Assembly (NCBI GenBank): GCA_029817715.1
Contig: JARUPY010000045.1
Coordinates: 744,001-808,000 of the forward strand
Reading direction: 5' to 3'
Source of the DNA: Melastoma dodecandrum
Taxonomy: Eukaryota > Streptophyta > Magnoliopsida > Myrtales > Melastomataceae
Length of the DNA: 64,000 nt
The position numbers and the translations under genes are program-made. The notes below the pieces were generated by a model. That model ran no database searches and was not told the DNA's origin. It saw only the letters and a program-made list of their open reading frames with translations. This document shows positions 23,810 through 37,059 of this stretch, one piece after another. The first letter of the stretch is position 1. Each line of letters begins with the position of its first letter.

Positions 23810-26800
23810 ATGGCGGACGCCGGCTTCGACCGCCGCAAGGCCTCGACGCTGTCGTCGCTCGGCGGCGCCGGAAACGATAAGTCTCCGAAGGGCACGATCG
23901 ACACCCCGATCATTCCCCTCCTTGAGGCGATCAATCGCCACCCTGACTACTTCACTACCAGCTCCTGCAGCGGGCGGATCTCCGTCTTCTCCCACCCTAC
24001 TGCCTCCCCCGCCGAAGACGCCAAGAAGAAGGCCCGCGGTGGCACCTGGCTCTTCCTCTCCCATGATCCTGTCGCTGATGCCGAGGAGGTCGTCTCGCTG
24101 CTTTTCCCCCCGAGGGATCTGACGGAGTGTGATCTGGTTTTGAGGTTTGAACCGCTGATTGTAGCGGTGGAGTGCAGGGATGTAGAGTCTGCGCAGCGGC
24201 TGGTGTCCACTGCAATTTCGTGTGGATTCAGGGAGTCGGGGATCACGAGCGTCGGTGTGAAGAGGGTGATAGTTGCCATTAGGTGCTCGATAAGGATGGA
24301 GGTGCCATTGGGAAGAAGTAGTAAGGTGGTTGTGACGGAGGATTATGTTAGGTACTTTGGTGAGCGTTGCTAATGAGAAGATGGAGGCAAATAGGAAGAG
24401 GACGGATGGGTTGTTGGAAGCTTTGATGAGAAGTTTGCCTGGTGGTGGTGAAGCTAAAGGAGAAAGTGGCGGTGCCTCTGGCTTAGATAATGGTAAAAAC
24501 TCATGCGGCTGGGTGTAATTTATCTGTTGATGTGTTGTGATTTAGTTGGTTATTAGTTGTCTGCTGAATTTAAATGGTCATCCTGGTGATAGTTGTCTAT
24601 GTCATGTTCCTGGGCTTTTGTTTCCTAGGAGATTTGCAAAGTTGGATTATTGGCGCATGAAGGAATTGTGGGTGCATTAAGTAGTTGTTATTGTTATGGG
24701 TCACCCTTTGTATGCATTCTGAACATTCTAAGCTTAATTTCATTAATATGCTGAAAATGTCTTGGGGGATATCTCTCTGCTGTCTTGGCAGTAGACCTCA
24801 GTTGAACGAGTTGATAATATTCTTTATCAAGAGTTCCAAGGAGCTTTATTTGTTTTTCCTGCTGTTTTTGTTAGTAAGAGATGAAGACACTTTATGTTGA
24901 CATTCAAAGTAAGTAATTATGTGCTGTTTCTATTGCAGGAGTCTTTCACAATTATATGAAAGCAAGCCTGAGTTTTTAAATGATTGGCAGGGGCGACAGC
25001 AGTTGATGACTTAAGCCTGTTCATTACTCCGCTCAAGATCGTGGGTGAGCCGTTTGAGAAACTGTTCTTGTGGGCTCACTCTGCTTGCGTAGTCAATGAT
25101 GAATGCCACGGAAAATTTCTTATATTTGGTGGCTTTGGAGGCATGGGTAGGCATGCAAGGAGAAATGATTCCTATTTCCTTGATCCCTCATCGGGCACCC
25201 TAGAGGCTATTGCTGTTGGCAGATCCCCCTCTCCAAGAATGGGCCACACTGCATCGGTAGTTGGTGAAAACATGTTTGTGATTGGTGGCAGGGAGGATCC
25301 CACAACCATTTTGAATGATGTATGGGTCTTCAGCGTGGCTAATAGGACGTGGACCTTGGTAAACTGCAGGGGCGACTATTTCCCTCCAAGGTGATATTTC
25401 CTGCCGAATAACTAACAGTTTTTCCTTTTCTGTGATGTATGTGTGGTATTCTTCATGAATGTGCGAGAAGTTTTCATGTATGTCCTCACGAACCTCCAGT
25501 TGATGGAACAGGCATCGTCATGCTGCAGCTGTTGTAGGCTCAAAGATTTTTGTCTTTGGTGGCGTGAATGGCGGATCAACCTATGCATCTTTGTTTGTCT
25601 TTGATACAGTCAATCTGCTTTGGAAGGAGTTATCGACAAGTGGAGCCCTGCCATGTGGTCGTCACTCCCATTCAATGATAGCATTTGAGTCTCAGATATT
25701 TATGTTTGGAGGGCATAGTGGGGAAATGGTGTTGGGAGATTTGTACGGTTTTGACGTCCAAAATCATATCTGGAAAAGGCTGAAGACGTTTGGAATAAGT
25801 TCGTACGCGAGGTTCTCCCACTCCATGTTTATCTATCGACATTAACTGGGAATTATTGGGGGTTGTCCGGTCAAACAACGTTTGCAAGAATTGTCATTGT
25901 TGGATCTACAGCTACATTGTTGGAGACATGTTGCCCTTTGTTCAGCTGGCACGGATTTACTTGTTCGTGCTACAGTCAATGTTATTGGCAATGAACTTGT
26001 TGTGGTTGGCGGGGGGGCATCTTGTTATGCATTTGGAACATAGTTCAGTGTAACCATGAAGATCAGTTTACTCCCTCTGTGCCGTTTAGATAACACCATT
26101 GCCCCTCCCGTCGACGAGCACTTTGGAAACCACAATAATTTAGTGGTTGATGGAAATGACATTGGTCATGGTTTGCGACTTGCGGGTGCTCCAATTGCTT
26201 TCCAAAATACTGAGTTGGAGCCTATGGATGATGGCCATGCCATTGCGGTAACCCCTTCAGGTCCCTCATCTTGGGCTATAAAGGTAGGGAAAAGGCATGC
26301 AAAACTCAGTGAGGGACATCTTGAAGAAGTTTGGATGGCTAGATCTTGTAAGAAAGGCGTACTCCAGTAAGGACGACGGAATGTTTATTTGTTTCCCTGT
26401 GACTGAAACTTTCTGTGACTTGTTACACGACTTCGAGGACATCATAGCAGAATTTTCCAATGGACTAAGTATTGGCGATAAGGTTGATATATCTGTAGAA
26501 AAAAGGACATCATTAGATGAGCTGACTGATGCGACCGCCTTAAATATTTTGAAGCAATGTTGTGTAGTGAAGTTGGTTGACAATGGAGTTGCTATTAAAA
26601 ATTCTAAGAAGACACCTGCTGCTGCATTGAAGGAAGAGGTTGAAGTACTGCTACGGCAAAGAGGTTTACCAGAAGAATACATGGAGCAGATTCCTACGAG
26701 GTTGACATTTTACAGTTTTTGGGCTCTAGGCTTGGCATTTCTCCTTGTTCTGTCTGACCAGTTTTCTTTACATGAGGTCAGACTTATCTATGGGCTGATC

Positions 26801-29800
26801 ATGATGATAATGTTTGACTGGTGCAGATGGGAACGACTTGGAGATATTGTTGTTTTACCAGCAACATCTTTTACTGATCCATCTTGGGACACTATTGGGG
26901 AGACGCTTTGGTCAAGGATTGCCCAAGTGCTTGGTTGCCGTCGGCTTGCTCGACAGGTCTGTTCTCATATGCCTTATTCTGGGGAATGAACAACACTTTC
27001 GACTAAAAGAAGGTGGCGTATTCTTATTATCGACTGTGCTATTGAGGTAGCCAGCCCTTATCCATTATTTTATCTATGAGTAGGCCACATGGTCTTTGCC
27101 TTGATTCTGTAGGAAATAATTTATATCCATGTTTGTTGTTCATGCAATTTCCGAAACTAAGGGTTCCTTTGCTTATAGGAAATAAGACAAACTATGGGAT
27201 AGACAAGTGAACTGAGGCCTCAAACTGACACGTCTGTCATTTATTTCAGGGGTTCGTTGCATCTACAGGCACCAGAGATACTAAATTGAAGATGTTACTT
27301 GGAGATAATGGCTGGGTTGATCATCGTGAAAATGGTATCTTGTATTCCTTTGATGCCTCAAGGTGCATGTTTTCCTGGGGTAATCTTTCAGGGAAGCTCC
27401 GCATGGCCAGTTTGGATTGCCAACATGAGGTTGTAGTGGATTTGTTTGCTGGAATTGGATATTTTACTCTACCATTCCCTGTTAGGTAAGATTGTCATTG
27501 TATATCCATTTCTTTTATCTGCTAGCTTTGATAATGGAGTATTGATGAATCGTCTACCTGTTACTCACTTTCTAAGGGATGGTAACGTTAAGAGTTGTAG
27601 GAACTAACATTGGAAAAGTTCGCTCATATGCAATGAAGTAGGACAGCTTGGTGATTGTAAATTCTAATCACTAGTACACATTTTCTTCTGTTGGGCCAGT
27701 TATGTGAGTTGTTTTTGTGAGGGGTTAGGTTATTTTATCATTTCCTTTTCCGGGGCGGCTTTGCTAGGCTGTCCATTTTTTGCTTTCATTATTGACCTGT
27801 GAGAGCTTGAGGTTTTTTTTTTTCGTTAGCATGGTTCGATTTTCATCCTGGCAATCTGCCAGTAATAAGTGTAATACCCCATATTTTCACCATTTAGTTT
27901 GTGAGTGTAAATGGGGTTGTACCATGGTATGAATGTGTAATGAAAAGGGAAAATTCGTGAAATGGTAAGATTGAGTTCGGAAAAATGAATGGACGGTTTG
28001 AATACGTAAAAATGGAATGATGCGAACGATACTCAAGAATGATGTCCAATGCCCAAGGACACTTCCATGAACAACATAGACAGCCTCCTAAGTGAGGGAG
28101 TAATGCTTGAAAGTATGTGTGCAAACGACATATTGACATTTTTGTTGTTGTGACGATAAGCTTGGAGTTGTTGCGGTTAAAACATACTTAACGTTATGGT
28201 TGAGAACCGAATCGATTATAGTAAGAAATTCAATGATTGTCCAGCCTCAAATGTGGATGAAAAGTGAATAATATGAAGCGGAGAAAGGGTGGCCGATGTG
28301 CGCAAAAGGGCTGTCCAATTACTCGTCGACGTCACTCGCGGACAGCCCATTTTCGTGCGGATTAATGATTGAAATTTGGCCGCAAATTCTACAAGTTTAG
28401 AAGCACGACTAAGCTGGTCAAATAGGACAAAATAGTGATTAATGAGTTGGTTTAATTAAGGTTAACAAAGCTGGATTATTAGCGCTAATTAAGCGTGAAA
28501 CTAATGCTAATCAAGCCCAAGGCTTCTTCCACAAGCCATGGATGGTGGGGCCCACTTGTCATCATTATGGGACACTAATAAGAAGCCTAAGGAGGCTGGG
28601 AAAAAGGGCAGAAAGTGTTGATAGACGTCCATAAGAAGAAGAGGAAGAAGAAGAAGAAAGAAGAAAAGAAGAAGAAGAAGAAAGGAAAAAAAGAGGGAAG
28701 CGGCCGGAGCAAGTGCATCCGCGGAAGGGGAAGGAAGAAGGGCAACTATCGTGGATCCTTGGACGAGGAGAACTCGGCGCCGCACAAGCTTGAGGTTAAG
28801 GATCAAGAAAGGACAGCCTTCGAGGGAGGAGAATCGTTCATCGGAGGAAGGAACTCGCTAACTTGTGCGCGGGAGTGAACGGAAGATATGCTCCATGACC
28901 CTTCTCCGATTTTCCTTATGTTTTAGCACTATAATGTTGAGGTCTCGCTGCTGTAAGTATGGTTACTTGTGAGCTGAATAGGGGTCGGGTGGGGGCGGCC
29001 AAACCTTGGGAATGAAAAGGGAAGCCGCCTCGGACCCCCCTCGGTTAGTGAACGTAGTTGTGTTCCGTGAATTGTCGCTACGACGGAATACTTGGTTGGC
29101 TGAATGTAAGGGCGACCTTGGTGGTCGGAACTCGGTCCTTCGGGGCTGGAAAATGATGGAATAAAGAATGGGAAGAAGGAGGTGGTCGGACCCATAGCGG
29201 TTGCACTCCATTACCGCGCTCAACGAGCGAAACCGCGAGACATATGTCTCGGAAACGGATCAGCCATGGGTTTGGAATACATGGACTGAATTGGAGTCCC
29301 TTGCTGGCCTAGAGAGGCTTATTTCTTGTGTGATTTGAGGCACGGAAGTAATGCTCGGAGGTGGATGGGAGGTGAGACCGAACAAGACAATGTTCGGTTG
29401 AAACGAGCAAGTGAAATGACGATGTTGCGGACGAGTCGTGGGCGGATTCATGCCGTGTGCTTATGAGGGGTTAGGATGCTCGAATCCTGCCCTTGGAAAG
29501 GTTGAGAAGAGCGCTATTGTAGGCCGGAATGAAGCTGGAACGGTCTAGCTATAGGGAGTCATTCGTGTAACGAAGTGATGCGGTAGTGGTGCCGTAGTGC
29601 GAATGAAGTGGTGACGAGCCAAGTATGGGGTATTCTTCTTGCCGTGGCTGCATACTTAGGCTATATTATAATGTTTTTTGTCTCTCGCAGGTTCTAGGAG
29701 TTCCTCATACATCCGTCCATCATAGAGTCATAGTTGTAAGCGAAGGAAGCAAGTAAAGTGCGAATTGTAAATATGTTTGTATCGAACCTTTACTACCAAT

Positions 29801-30990
29801 GCGAAAGGAATTTTTTTTTTAAAATTCGTAAAATCGGTGATCCTTACAATAAGGCATACTCCCAATGGTCTTTTACAGCTTTGGTTTTCTATCCAGTCAA
29901 TCTCTTTGTCCCTTTTACTATTTGTTGCCGGCTTTGTGATATATGAAAGCAATTTGCATTGATCAGGGCCAAGGCAAAGCTGGTTTATGCCTGCGAGTGG
30001 AATCCTCATGCTTTTGAAGCACTTAGGAGAAACATTCAGGCCAATTCAGTGAGTGATCGCTGCATCATCCTTGAAGGAGATAATCGAATTTGTGCTCCTG
30101 AAGTGAGTTGATTTTTTTCCTTCTTTTTTTTTTGAAGTTTGTCCTCCCTCTTCTATATTGTTAATTAGCAGTCTGCAAATGGAAGTTAACATAACCGAGC
30201 AGGCTATTACTGAATTTGAAACCTATCATGAATCTTCATTATACAGAGAAAACAGTTAGAGAATAAAAGTCAGGGAATTAAGCTTTCCCCGCTTGCAGCC
30301 CCTTGTGACGTCCTGATTTAGTTGCTGACCTCTAAAGTTTCTATTTCTGGGGTCTGTATGAAATTGTTAGCTGATTAATGGTGGTAAAAAGGTCAGTAGA
30401 GCAGAAGACTGTATAAATGATCTATTGAAATGACTTCACTTCGATTGTATAATGGACATGCATGTGTAGATGTTCATATGAAATGAAAGTGAACAGCATG
30501 GTTTAGAAATTTTTGTAATTTTATGAAACAACACATTTGTGTCTAGACTAAATAAAAAGCACTTCAATGACTGAACCTTCTTTGCCATATCCGCACCTTA
30601 TATTCGATTGGGAGTGCCATGCTACTTTTAAGTGGTCTAGCCCTCCTGGCATAGTAGTTAAAAATACGTGTGTGATGGATTGATGCAGGAAGGATGGTGG
30701 TGTGCTTACATGTGCATGGAAACGTTAAAGACTCGGAGGAGACCTCGTGGATCAAGCATGTCACAACTTCCATTGATGCAATTGCAAGATCTGAGGGTAT
30801 TCATTTCACTTCCTGGTTATGTAATTTTTCTCGGGTTGCCGAAACTGAAGAAAGCGGATATGCTCGATGATTTGGGTTTGCAGGACTTTCCTGGGATGTT
30901 CGAGTTGAACATGTGGAGAGAGTGAAATGGTATGCACCACACATCCGCCATCTTGTCGCTGACGTGACATGCAGACATACCCAGAGGTGA
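23810..30990 (+). pseudogene. TYW2/3/4 (tRNA wybutosine-synthesizing protein, TYW3-kelch-TYW2 fusion), degraded copy
   Basis: Plant fusion enzyme making wybutosine on tRNA-Phe: TYW3 and TYW2 use S-adenosylmethionine, and the kelch propeller is the TYW4-like part. Exons: 23810-24492 (TYW3; HPDYFTTSSCSGRISVF), 24991-25390 and 25512-26700 (kelch, then TYW2 start), 26827-26956 (ERLGDIVVLPATSF), 27250-27485 (VVDLFAGIGYFTLPF), 29967-30102 (LVYACEWNPHAFEALRRN, EGDNR), about 30688-30796 and 30884-30990 (VKWYAPHIRHLVAD, TGA). Lesions: an extra T in 24356-24358 shifts the end of exon 1; in-frame TAA 25843-25845 and TAG 26041-26043; a frameshift near 26300; the exon expected to hold DRVNLGL is absent between 30102 and 30688; a one-base insertion near 30702 breaks HVHGN. 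A solo LTR fills the intron at 27486-29966. Splice sites remain clean. Almost certainly nonfunctional unless the lesions are assembly errors. Confidence 0.88.
27870..29848 (+). mobile_element. Solo LTR, family A, inside a TYW2/3/4 intron
   Basis: 1979 bases, TGTAATACCCC...GATCCTTACA, flanked by a perfect 5-base target duplication ATAAG (27865-27869 and 29849-29853). Near-identical over its length to the minus-oriented copy at 15891-17853. It carries a GAA-rich microsatellite at about 28635-28690 that produces lysine-rich chance frames. It sits in the intron between the exons ending 27485 and starting 29967, so splice sites are untouched. Confidence 0.93.
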
Positions 30991-31451
30991 TTTCGTTCTC
31001 CAGTGGCTAATGATTGTTCAAACTCCATTACCAGTTGCGAATTCCGAATGGATTAAAAACCCGTGGTTAGTTCCATGTCTTGCACCAGATATGCGCCCAT
31101 CCGTCATTTTTCATCTGTTAGATGTCGAAATAGTCTTGCAACAATACTTCAAAAATGTTCCATTTCGAGTGGAAAGAGTTGTGCTGCTTTGTTTAGGGAA
31201 AAGACCTATGATAACAGCTATAAAACTCGATAATCATTCACGTTTCAATTCACAAAAGGTTTGCCTCATCTAGAAAACTCGAAGCACATACAACATCTAC
31301 TATACACTCCAAGAATATATGAAAGATATTTGGGTAAAGGATGCATCGGGCTCGAACCTAGGGAGATCATTGTGTATCAAACTAGGATGGACCGTGACTT
31401 TTGCCCCAAAAGATATCACCCGACGATGCCGGTTTAGTGCCTCCAATGACC
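30991..31451 (+). repeat. TYW/CDPK intergenic segment present in five copies
   Basis: Sequence just after the TYW stop, including CTCCATTACCAGTTGCGAA and CTGTCATTTTTCATCTGTT-type wording. It recurs at about 11622-12005, 36597-37060, 47657-47833 (truncated) and 61832-62300. It appears to be the shared 3' untranslated and intergenic DNA between convergent TYW (+) and CDPK (-) genes. The conserved frame it contains (about 87 codons) is not a recognised protein. Confidence 0.7.
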
Positions 31452-32377
31452 TTAGAACAGCTTTGCTGGCTGCTGAGTCTTGCTTCTCATCATTGTGCCA
31501 AATTCGCCGTCGTCAATCCTCCTGTAACAGAGAGCTTATGTATCCAGCAAAGGGGAACCAAAACGAAAAATCTGTCATAAACTAAAGAAAATCGTACATT
31601 GTCTTTGTCCACCTCGGCGATAATCTCCTTGATGTCAGCTTCATCCCCAATTCCGTGCTCTTTCATCGCAGCTTCCAACTCGTCCTTGGTGATATAGCTT
31701 GATGCACATTACGAAGAAAGAGTCGATCACACCACAAATGAGTGTTCCCATAGGGACATGGCAAGGACTTATTTTAGAGTACCGTACACCTTAACACGAG
31801 TATTAAAGATTACTCCTAGGCAGAGTATTGAAGCTACTAGTAATAATTTAAGAGGCTTACCCACTGCCATCCTTGTCGAAATACTGAAAAGCAGAGTACA
31901 GGTGCTCGTCTCTCTCCAGTTTATGTAGATGCATAGTAGCAGAAATAAACTCAATATAGTCAATCGTCCCGTTTCCGTCGACATCAGCCTGAAACACAGA
32001 CCACATCCATGAGTTGCAATCATTCCAGTTTAGTTGAGTAACAATGGGCTGACTGCATCCATAAGTTGCTGGACTTCTGCCTCTGATAGCCTCGACCCAA
32101 GTCGAGCCAAACCAGTCTTTAGCTCTTCGTAGGTGATTGTCCCACTATTGTCCGTATCCAAGTTGGTGAACATAGCTTTGAAACCTTTGATGTCCTCTTC
32201 GGAGAGATTCGCAGCAATAACCTACAAAGAATTACAAACTAATCTCATCAGAGAAAAGATGGCAACTCTTAAAACTGAAGGAACTCCCCTGAGCAGTGGT
32301 AAGAAATAGTAATAACCTCCTTGTACATACTTTTTTGACAGAACAAGGTGGAGAAGTGATCAAGCCATAACTTTTAG
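31452..32377 (-). pseudogene. CDPK C-terminal fragment 2 (four EF-hand region)
   Basis: Minus-strand exons: about 32222-32058 ([10 protein letters not shown]-hand 1-2 with [16 protein letters not shown]), 31990-31870 ([17 protein letters not shown]), 31700-31605 ([17 protein letters not shown]), 31525-31452 ([14 protein letters not shown], then TAA). It keeps the normal CDPK end that the longer copy at 47853 lacks. The kinase domain is absent: at about 32377 the CDPK intron is joined directly to a + strand TNL fragment. Confidence 0.8.
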
Positions 32378-33525
32378 AAAGCTGGAGGGAAGGAGCGATG
32401 ATCACTCTCTGCAACTCTTCAGTCGGCATGCGTTTGGTGGAGAGAGGCCTCTAGACAACTTTGTTGATTTATCGAAGCGGGTTATAAGTACTACCGGAAA
32501 TCTTCCCTTAGCTTTGGAGGTGATTGGAGGGCACTTCCACCGAAAGGAAAAGAATGTATGGGAATATACATTGGAAAAGCTTCAACGAGTCCCTCACAAA
32601 GACGTCTTGAATAAACTGCGGATCAGCTACGATGGCTTAGAAGAGAGTGAGAAACACATTTTCGACCATTATGTGAAGCCAAGGGAGTATGCGAGTTACA
32701 TGTGGGAAGCCCGTGATTTTTATCCGAAATGTGAATTCGATGTCCTCCAGAACAGATCTTTGATAAAGGTACTGAATGTCGACCAAGACGATGACAAGTA
32801 TTGGATGCATGACTTAATAAGAGAGATGGGAAGGGAGATTGTTCGTTCCGAGAGACCTCATCATAGCCCCGGCATGCGCAGCAGGCTGTGGGATCCTTGG
32901 GAGGCCCTTGATGTCGTACGCCAAAAGCAGGTAAAAAAATAATAATAATTTCCTAATTTCGCTTCCTCATTTCTTTTATTTTGAACCAGGACACCCATCA
33001 CGTTTTAGCCATCCACATGGTTTCCGCCATTTAACTGGGAAGGAAATCAAGTGCATTTCCAATCTCAGATTTCTGAACCTACGAGATGCAGCATAATTAG
33101 TTGTGGCTACGTTGGTATGTGTCGTGGAAACGAAGTCTTAATCTCCCTTTCTTTATTCAAGATGGACAACCTCGTCGTTCTCCAGATCATGGGGGAAGAA
33201 GTTACAGATGATTCATTGAAAGATCTGGTATTAATTCCCTTTGCCTTTTATTCATCTCTTATGAAGCAGAAAATAAACATCGACTAATAAGGGTCCCTTT
33301 TTTTTGTTTTAACAGAGGATGGCTAATTTGAGAGTACTTGACATCACGAATGGGAAGATTACAAGACTGCCCGACCTCTCTCATTGTCCAAAGCTGGACA
33401 TAATTCATCTCAAATATTGCTACTTATTAGAAGAACTCCGCAGTTCTATCGGTGTTTTATGGGATCTTAAATACTTGAAAGTAGATAATTTTTGTGCCTT
33501 GAGAAGGTTAGCCGAAGAGCTTTGA
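32378..33525 (+). pseudogene. TNL fragment: NB-ARC C-terminal half plus start of LRR
   Basis: Begins abruptly inside the NB-ARC domain (SDDHSLQLFSRHAFGGE). It keeps TGNLPLALEVIGG, the ARC2 region and YWMHDLIREMGREIV, then a GT donor at about 32931. A degraded exon 3 follows from about 32990 (deleted and frame-shifted) and then the first LRRs of exon 4 (33316-33525, MANLRVLDITNGKITRLPDL), which stops at TGA after AEEL. No TIR, P-loop or kinase-2. It lacks the RNBS-D residues FLDLAC present in TNL-1. It closely matches the later part of 57415-58772, about 25.4 kb away. Confidence 0.85.
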
Positions 33526-33682
33526 TCCGTAAAAGCTCTACAAGAGCTCATTTTGATTAACGTTGAATGATGCATTCTGCCTCAACTGGATGATTAACGT
33601 TGTATCCAATTATTGTCAAAGAGAAAACCGTGAGAAAGAGAAAAAGAATATAATACGTTAACCTTTCTACGTAACATCATTT

Positions 33683-36540
33683 TACGGTGATGATGATGTC
33701 AAGGTTGGATATTTCTCTGATCCCTGTAGGGCATTCTTGTTACATCTCTGATCCTTTATTGTTAGGAAGAGATATTATGTTATTTCCTTGTAGTCTTTTT
33801 TGCTCTTGGGAGTAAAATGGTTCATCCCTCCCAAGATCGAGACAGATGGAAGCTAACAGGAATCAATATATACCTGAATTTCTTTATTAGACAAAACTGA
33901 ACTCTTGATAAAACAAACATGCATTGTGGAATGTTATTTATGTTTCATTAGAATGCGAGATTAGGAAAAGACTCGAAAAATTATTAGTTCAATGACATAA
34001 TCAGGTGAGGATTCACTGCCTAATGGGAAGTGAATAAGAATAGAGTCTTCCTTTCGTGCATCATGAGCTTGTACTGCAACAATGAATGTCTTAAATGGAT
34101 CGACACTTGTATTTTAAGTATAATCGTACATTGTCACTCATCACAATAAAAAAGAAAAGCATCTTTTTCTTTTGAAGTGTTTTTTTTTTCTTAAATGGTA
34201 TTTCATTAAGAAAAATGTAAGCACCGAATGAAGAAAAATGATCAGTAGACTAAAACAAATGCTTTTGTTGTGGTTTCGATCGTTGGATGGGTGGAACTCC
34301 GGTAAAAAATCAATAATCGCCACATATTCATGTAAAAAAACATGTCGTAAAATTTTTATCTACGAAAAATAGGGGTTCAATTCGAGTTCTAACCGTGATC
34401 TCTAAAATTATTAAACAGTAAAAGACGAAATAAATACACTAACCTTGAAGTAGACACTTAATATGTCATTGGAATTTAGTGTTCGTAGAAAGAAAAAGAG
34501 AGAAAATGTTATGAATAATTCAAGTCTTCAAGACTCTTAAAGTAATTATTGCGTCTTCTGCTTAGGTTAAATTTATACAAAGACATTACTTATAACTACC
34601 AATTTATGTATCTCAGTTTATAGGTTACGTTTCCTTATTATGCGGATTTAGTGGAGGGACATGTGTTTGACTCTTTACTCGTAACTTTCATTGAATCCTC
34701 ATTGTAGACCCTCGTCCTCGCTTGGCATCTTCGTCTTGACTAATTCTTTTTGACAAAATTAGGATGACAGTACATTATCCTTGTTTGACATTTATTCTTC
34801 TTAACACACTGGCTCTTCATCATGGTTTGTCTTTTTGGACTAGATTTTGCTCGCCGTCTTGTATGACCTACTCGAATGTACCAACCAACTCTATTTACAC
34901 AGTCTCTTGATTGTTGCAAGGCTTGATCTTAACTTATAACAATTGATTGAAAACATAGTTGTGCATGTGCTGGTGATAATTTCAAAGACAGCAGAATATA
35001 CCCGATTGTACATACCCCCACTGTGGTCTTATTTGCCAATAGCGGCTTAAACGTCCTAGAGGGATGTTTCTCAGCTCTGAAGATCGATGAGAAATGATGT
35101 CTATGGTCCTTGTTTTTCTGATATACCTGTGAATGCTATTGCTTTTCACGTCTTTTGTTGTTGGGGTTTTCAATGCCTAATATTCCTGTGGATTGCGGTG
35201 TTTGTTTATTTCTGTTATAATCGTAACCATATTTTAGAATGGGGACTTTACCATTAGGGAAGGTGCTTTCCAAGTATCCATAAGCTTTTCTAGAGATATT
35301 TGGGTACCTTCTTCTACATAGGGACAGGACAGTGCAAACCTTGAGAAAGATTCACATAAATCTAGCAACCTTTAAAAAGCTCCTTAGATATCTAATGAAA
35401 AATTAAATAAACAAATTAAACATGCTCCATGAAACACCCTCCCGTTTCTCTCCAAGAAAGGAACTACGATACAAAGAAAAGAGGTCAGGCTGCCAAATAG
35501 GATTTGCTGGCACCCTCTGCTTTAGTAAAATTCGAGCAAAAACAGCAAACGAAAATTGTGTCACCCAAAACAGTGCCAAATATGTAAGTTAGATATTCTG
35601 ACATCACTCATTAAGCTCCCTTGTAAGTGTAATAGCAACTACTCTCATGAAATCTAAGAATAAATATAATATTCGTATTACTATTAAACTAATCTATCTT
35701 TTGCAGTTTTCCGTCAAAGTTGCTAATGCATGGAAATAATTTTATGTACCCAATCCCGAGGTACTTCTTTAGATAGATACAATTAAAGATAGTATCAGTG
35801 GACTCAGATGATTTAAAAAATTGATGAATGGGAAACATACTTTTGCCATGAAATTCCGTTGATGGTTGCAACTATTCGTTGCTGCACATATAAAACTTTT
35901 TCCAAGCTGCCATGTCATGCTGTGCTAAAGTGTTACTCTGTCAGAAGTTTGGTTGAGATTTCACGAAAACATGAATTCCTAAGCAGGTTGACATGATCGG
36001 TGTCACAAACGGAAGTAGAATATTGAGTCTTGGCGATCTGGGGATTCAAGGAATTGGAACTGATATTGGGTGCTGCTGCTAGAATAAACCCTCAAAGGGT
36101 GAGATCATGGCATTTTTAACTCATCTTATCTAATTTTTTGGTTGCTTGGACAGGTTAATACTTGTTTTATTCTTCATAATTTGGCTCAAAATTTGGGTCG
36201 ACTTTGTGAAATGTGTGGACCTAATATTTACCATTTCCTATCCATTTTTTTTCAGTAAAATCTTATGAGTTTGCCTGGACCCAATATGTTATGGAAAAAG
36301 GCTTTTCAAAGCAATACCGAGAAAGACCGCTTTGGTGCTTCGCTTCTTGACAATTATCTTTCATTTGTAACTTTTCTTTTTCATTCCGTTTTAAGTATAA
36401 TGTTGCTCGTCTTGAACATCTCGGCATTGTTTCATAAATGCTTTTCATTTGTAATTTTCAATTCCAGGCACTTCCAGTGATGATTGATGTTGGTAATAAC
36501 AATGAGAAACTACTGAAAGACCCATTATGTGAGTTACAAT
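33683..36540 (+). pseudogene. NAD-malic enzyme pseudogene, copy 3, permuted
   Basis: 33683-34880 corresponds to the 3' flank of copy 1 (starting in the FNDDVK exon end), yet lies before the exons. At about 34883 it joins material equivalent to position 570 of copy 1. Exon remains: 34980-35100 (AEYT..., then a shifted RPRGMFLSSEDR), 35990-36090 ([20 protein letters not shown]), 36467-36527 (PVMIDVGNNNEKLLKDP). The order shows it is a slice across two tandem units. It ends at about 36592, fused to the TYW 3' segment. No open reading frame of useful length. Confidence 0.78.
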
Positions 36541-37059
36541 TGGTGGGTAATGCTTGTTGATTGCAGTGGTGAAAATGGCGTCTTCAAATCTGACCTACCC
36601 AGAGGTGATTTCGTTCTCCATTGGCTAATGATGTTCAAACTCCATTACCAGTTGCGAATTCCGAATGCATTAAAAACCTGTGGTTAGTTCCATGTCTTGC
36701 ACCAGATATGCGCCCATCTGTCATTTTTCATCTGTTAGATGTCGAAATAGTCTTGCAACAATACTTCAAAAATGTTCCATTTCGAGTGGAAAGAGTTGTG
36801 CTGCTTTGTTTAGGGAAAAGACCTATGATAACAGCTATAAAACTCGATAATCATTCACGTTTCAATTCACAAAAGGTTTGCCTCATCTAGAAAACTCGAA
36901 GCACATACAACATCTACTATACACTCCAAGAATATATGAAAGATATTTGGGTAAAGGATGCATCGGGCTCGAACCTAGGGAGATCATTGTGCATCAAACT
37001 AGGATGGACTGTGACTTGTGCACCAAAAGAAATCACCCGACGATGCCGGTTTAGTGCCG

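Noticed and set aside
30991..31273. Conserved 87-codon frame repeated in several blocks (31010, 36621, 61857)
   Set aside because: It is repeated because the segment is duplicated; it starts in the TYW 3' region, is broken in the copies at 11.6 and 47.7 kb, and resembles no known protein.
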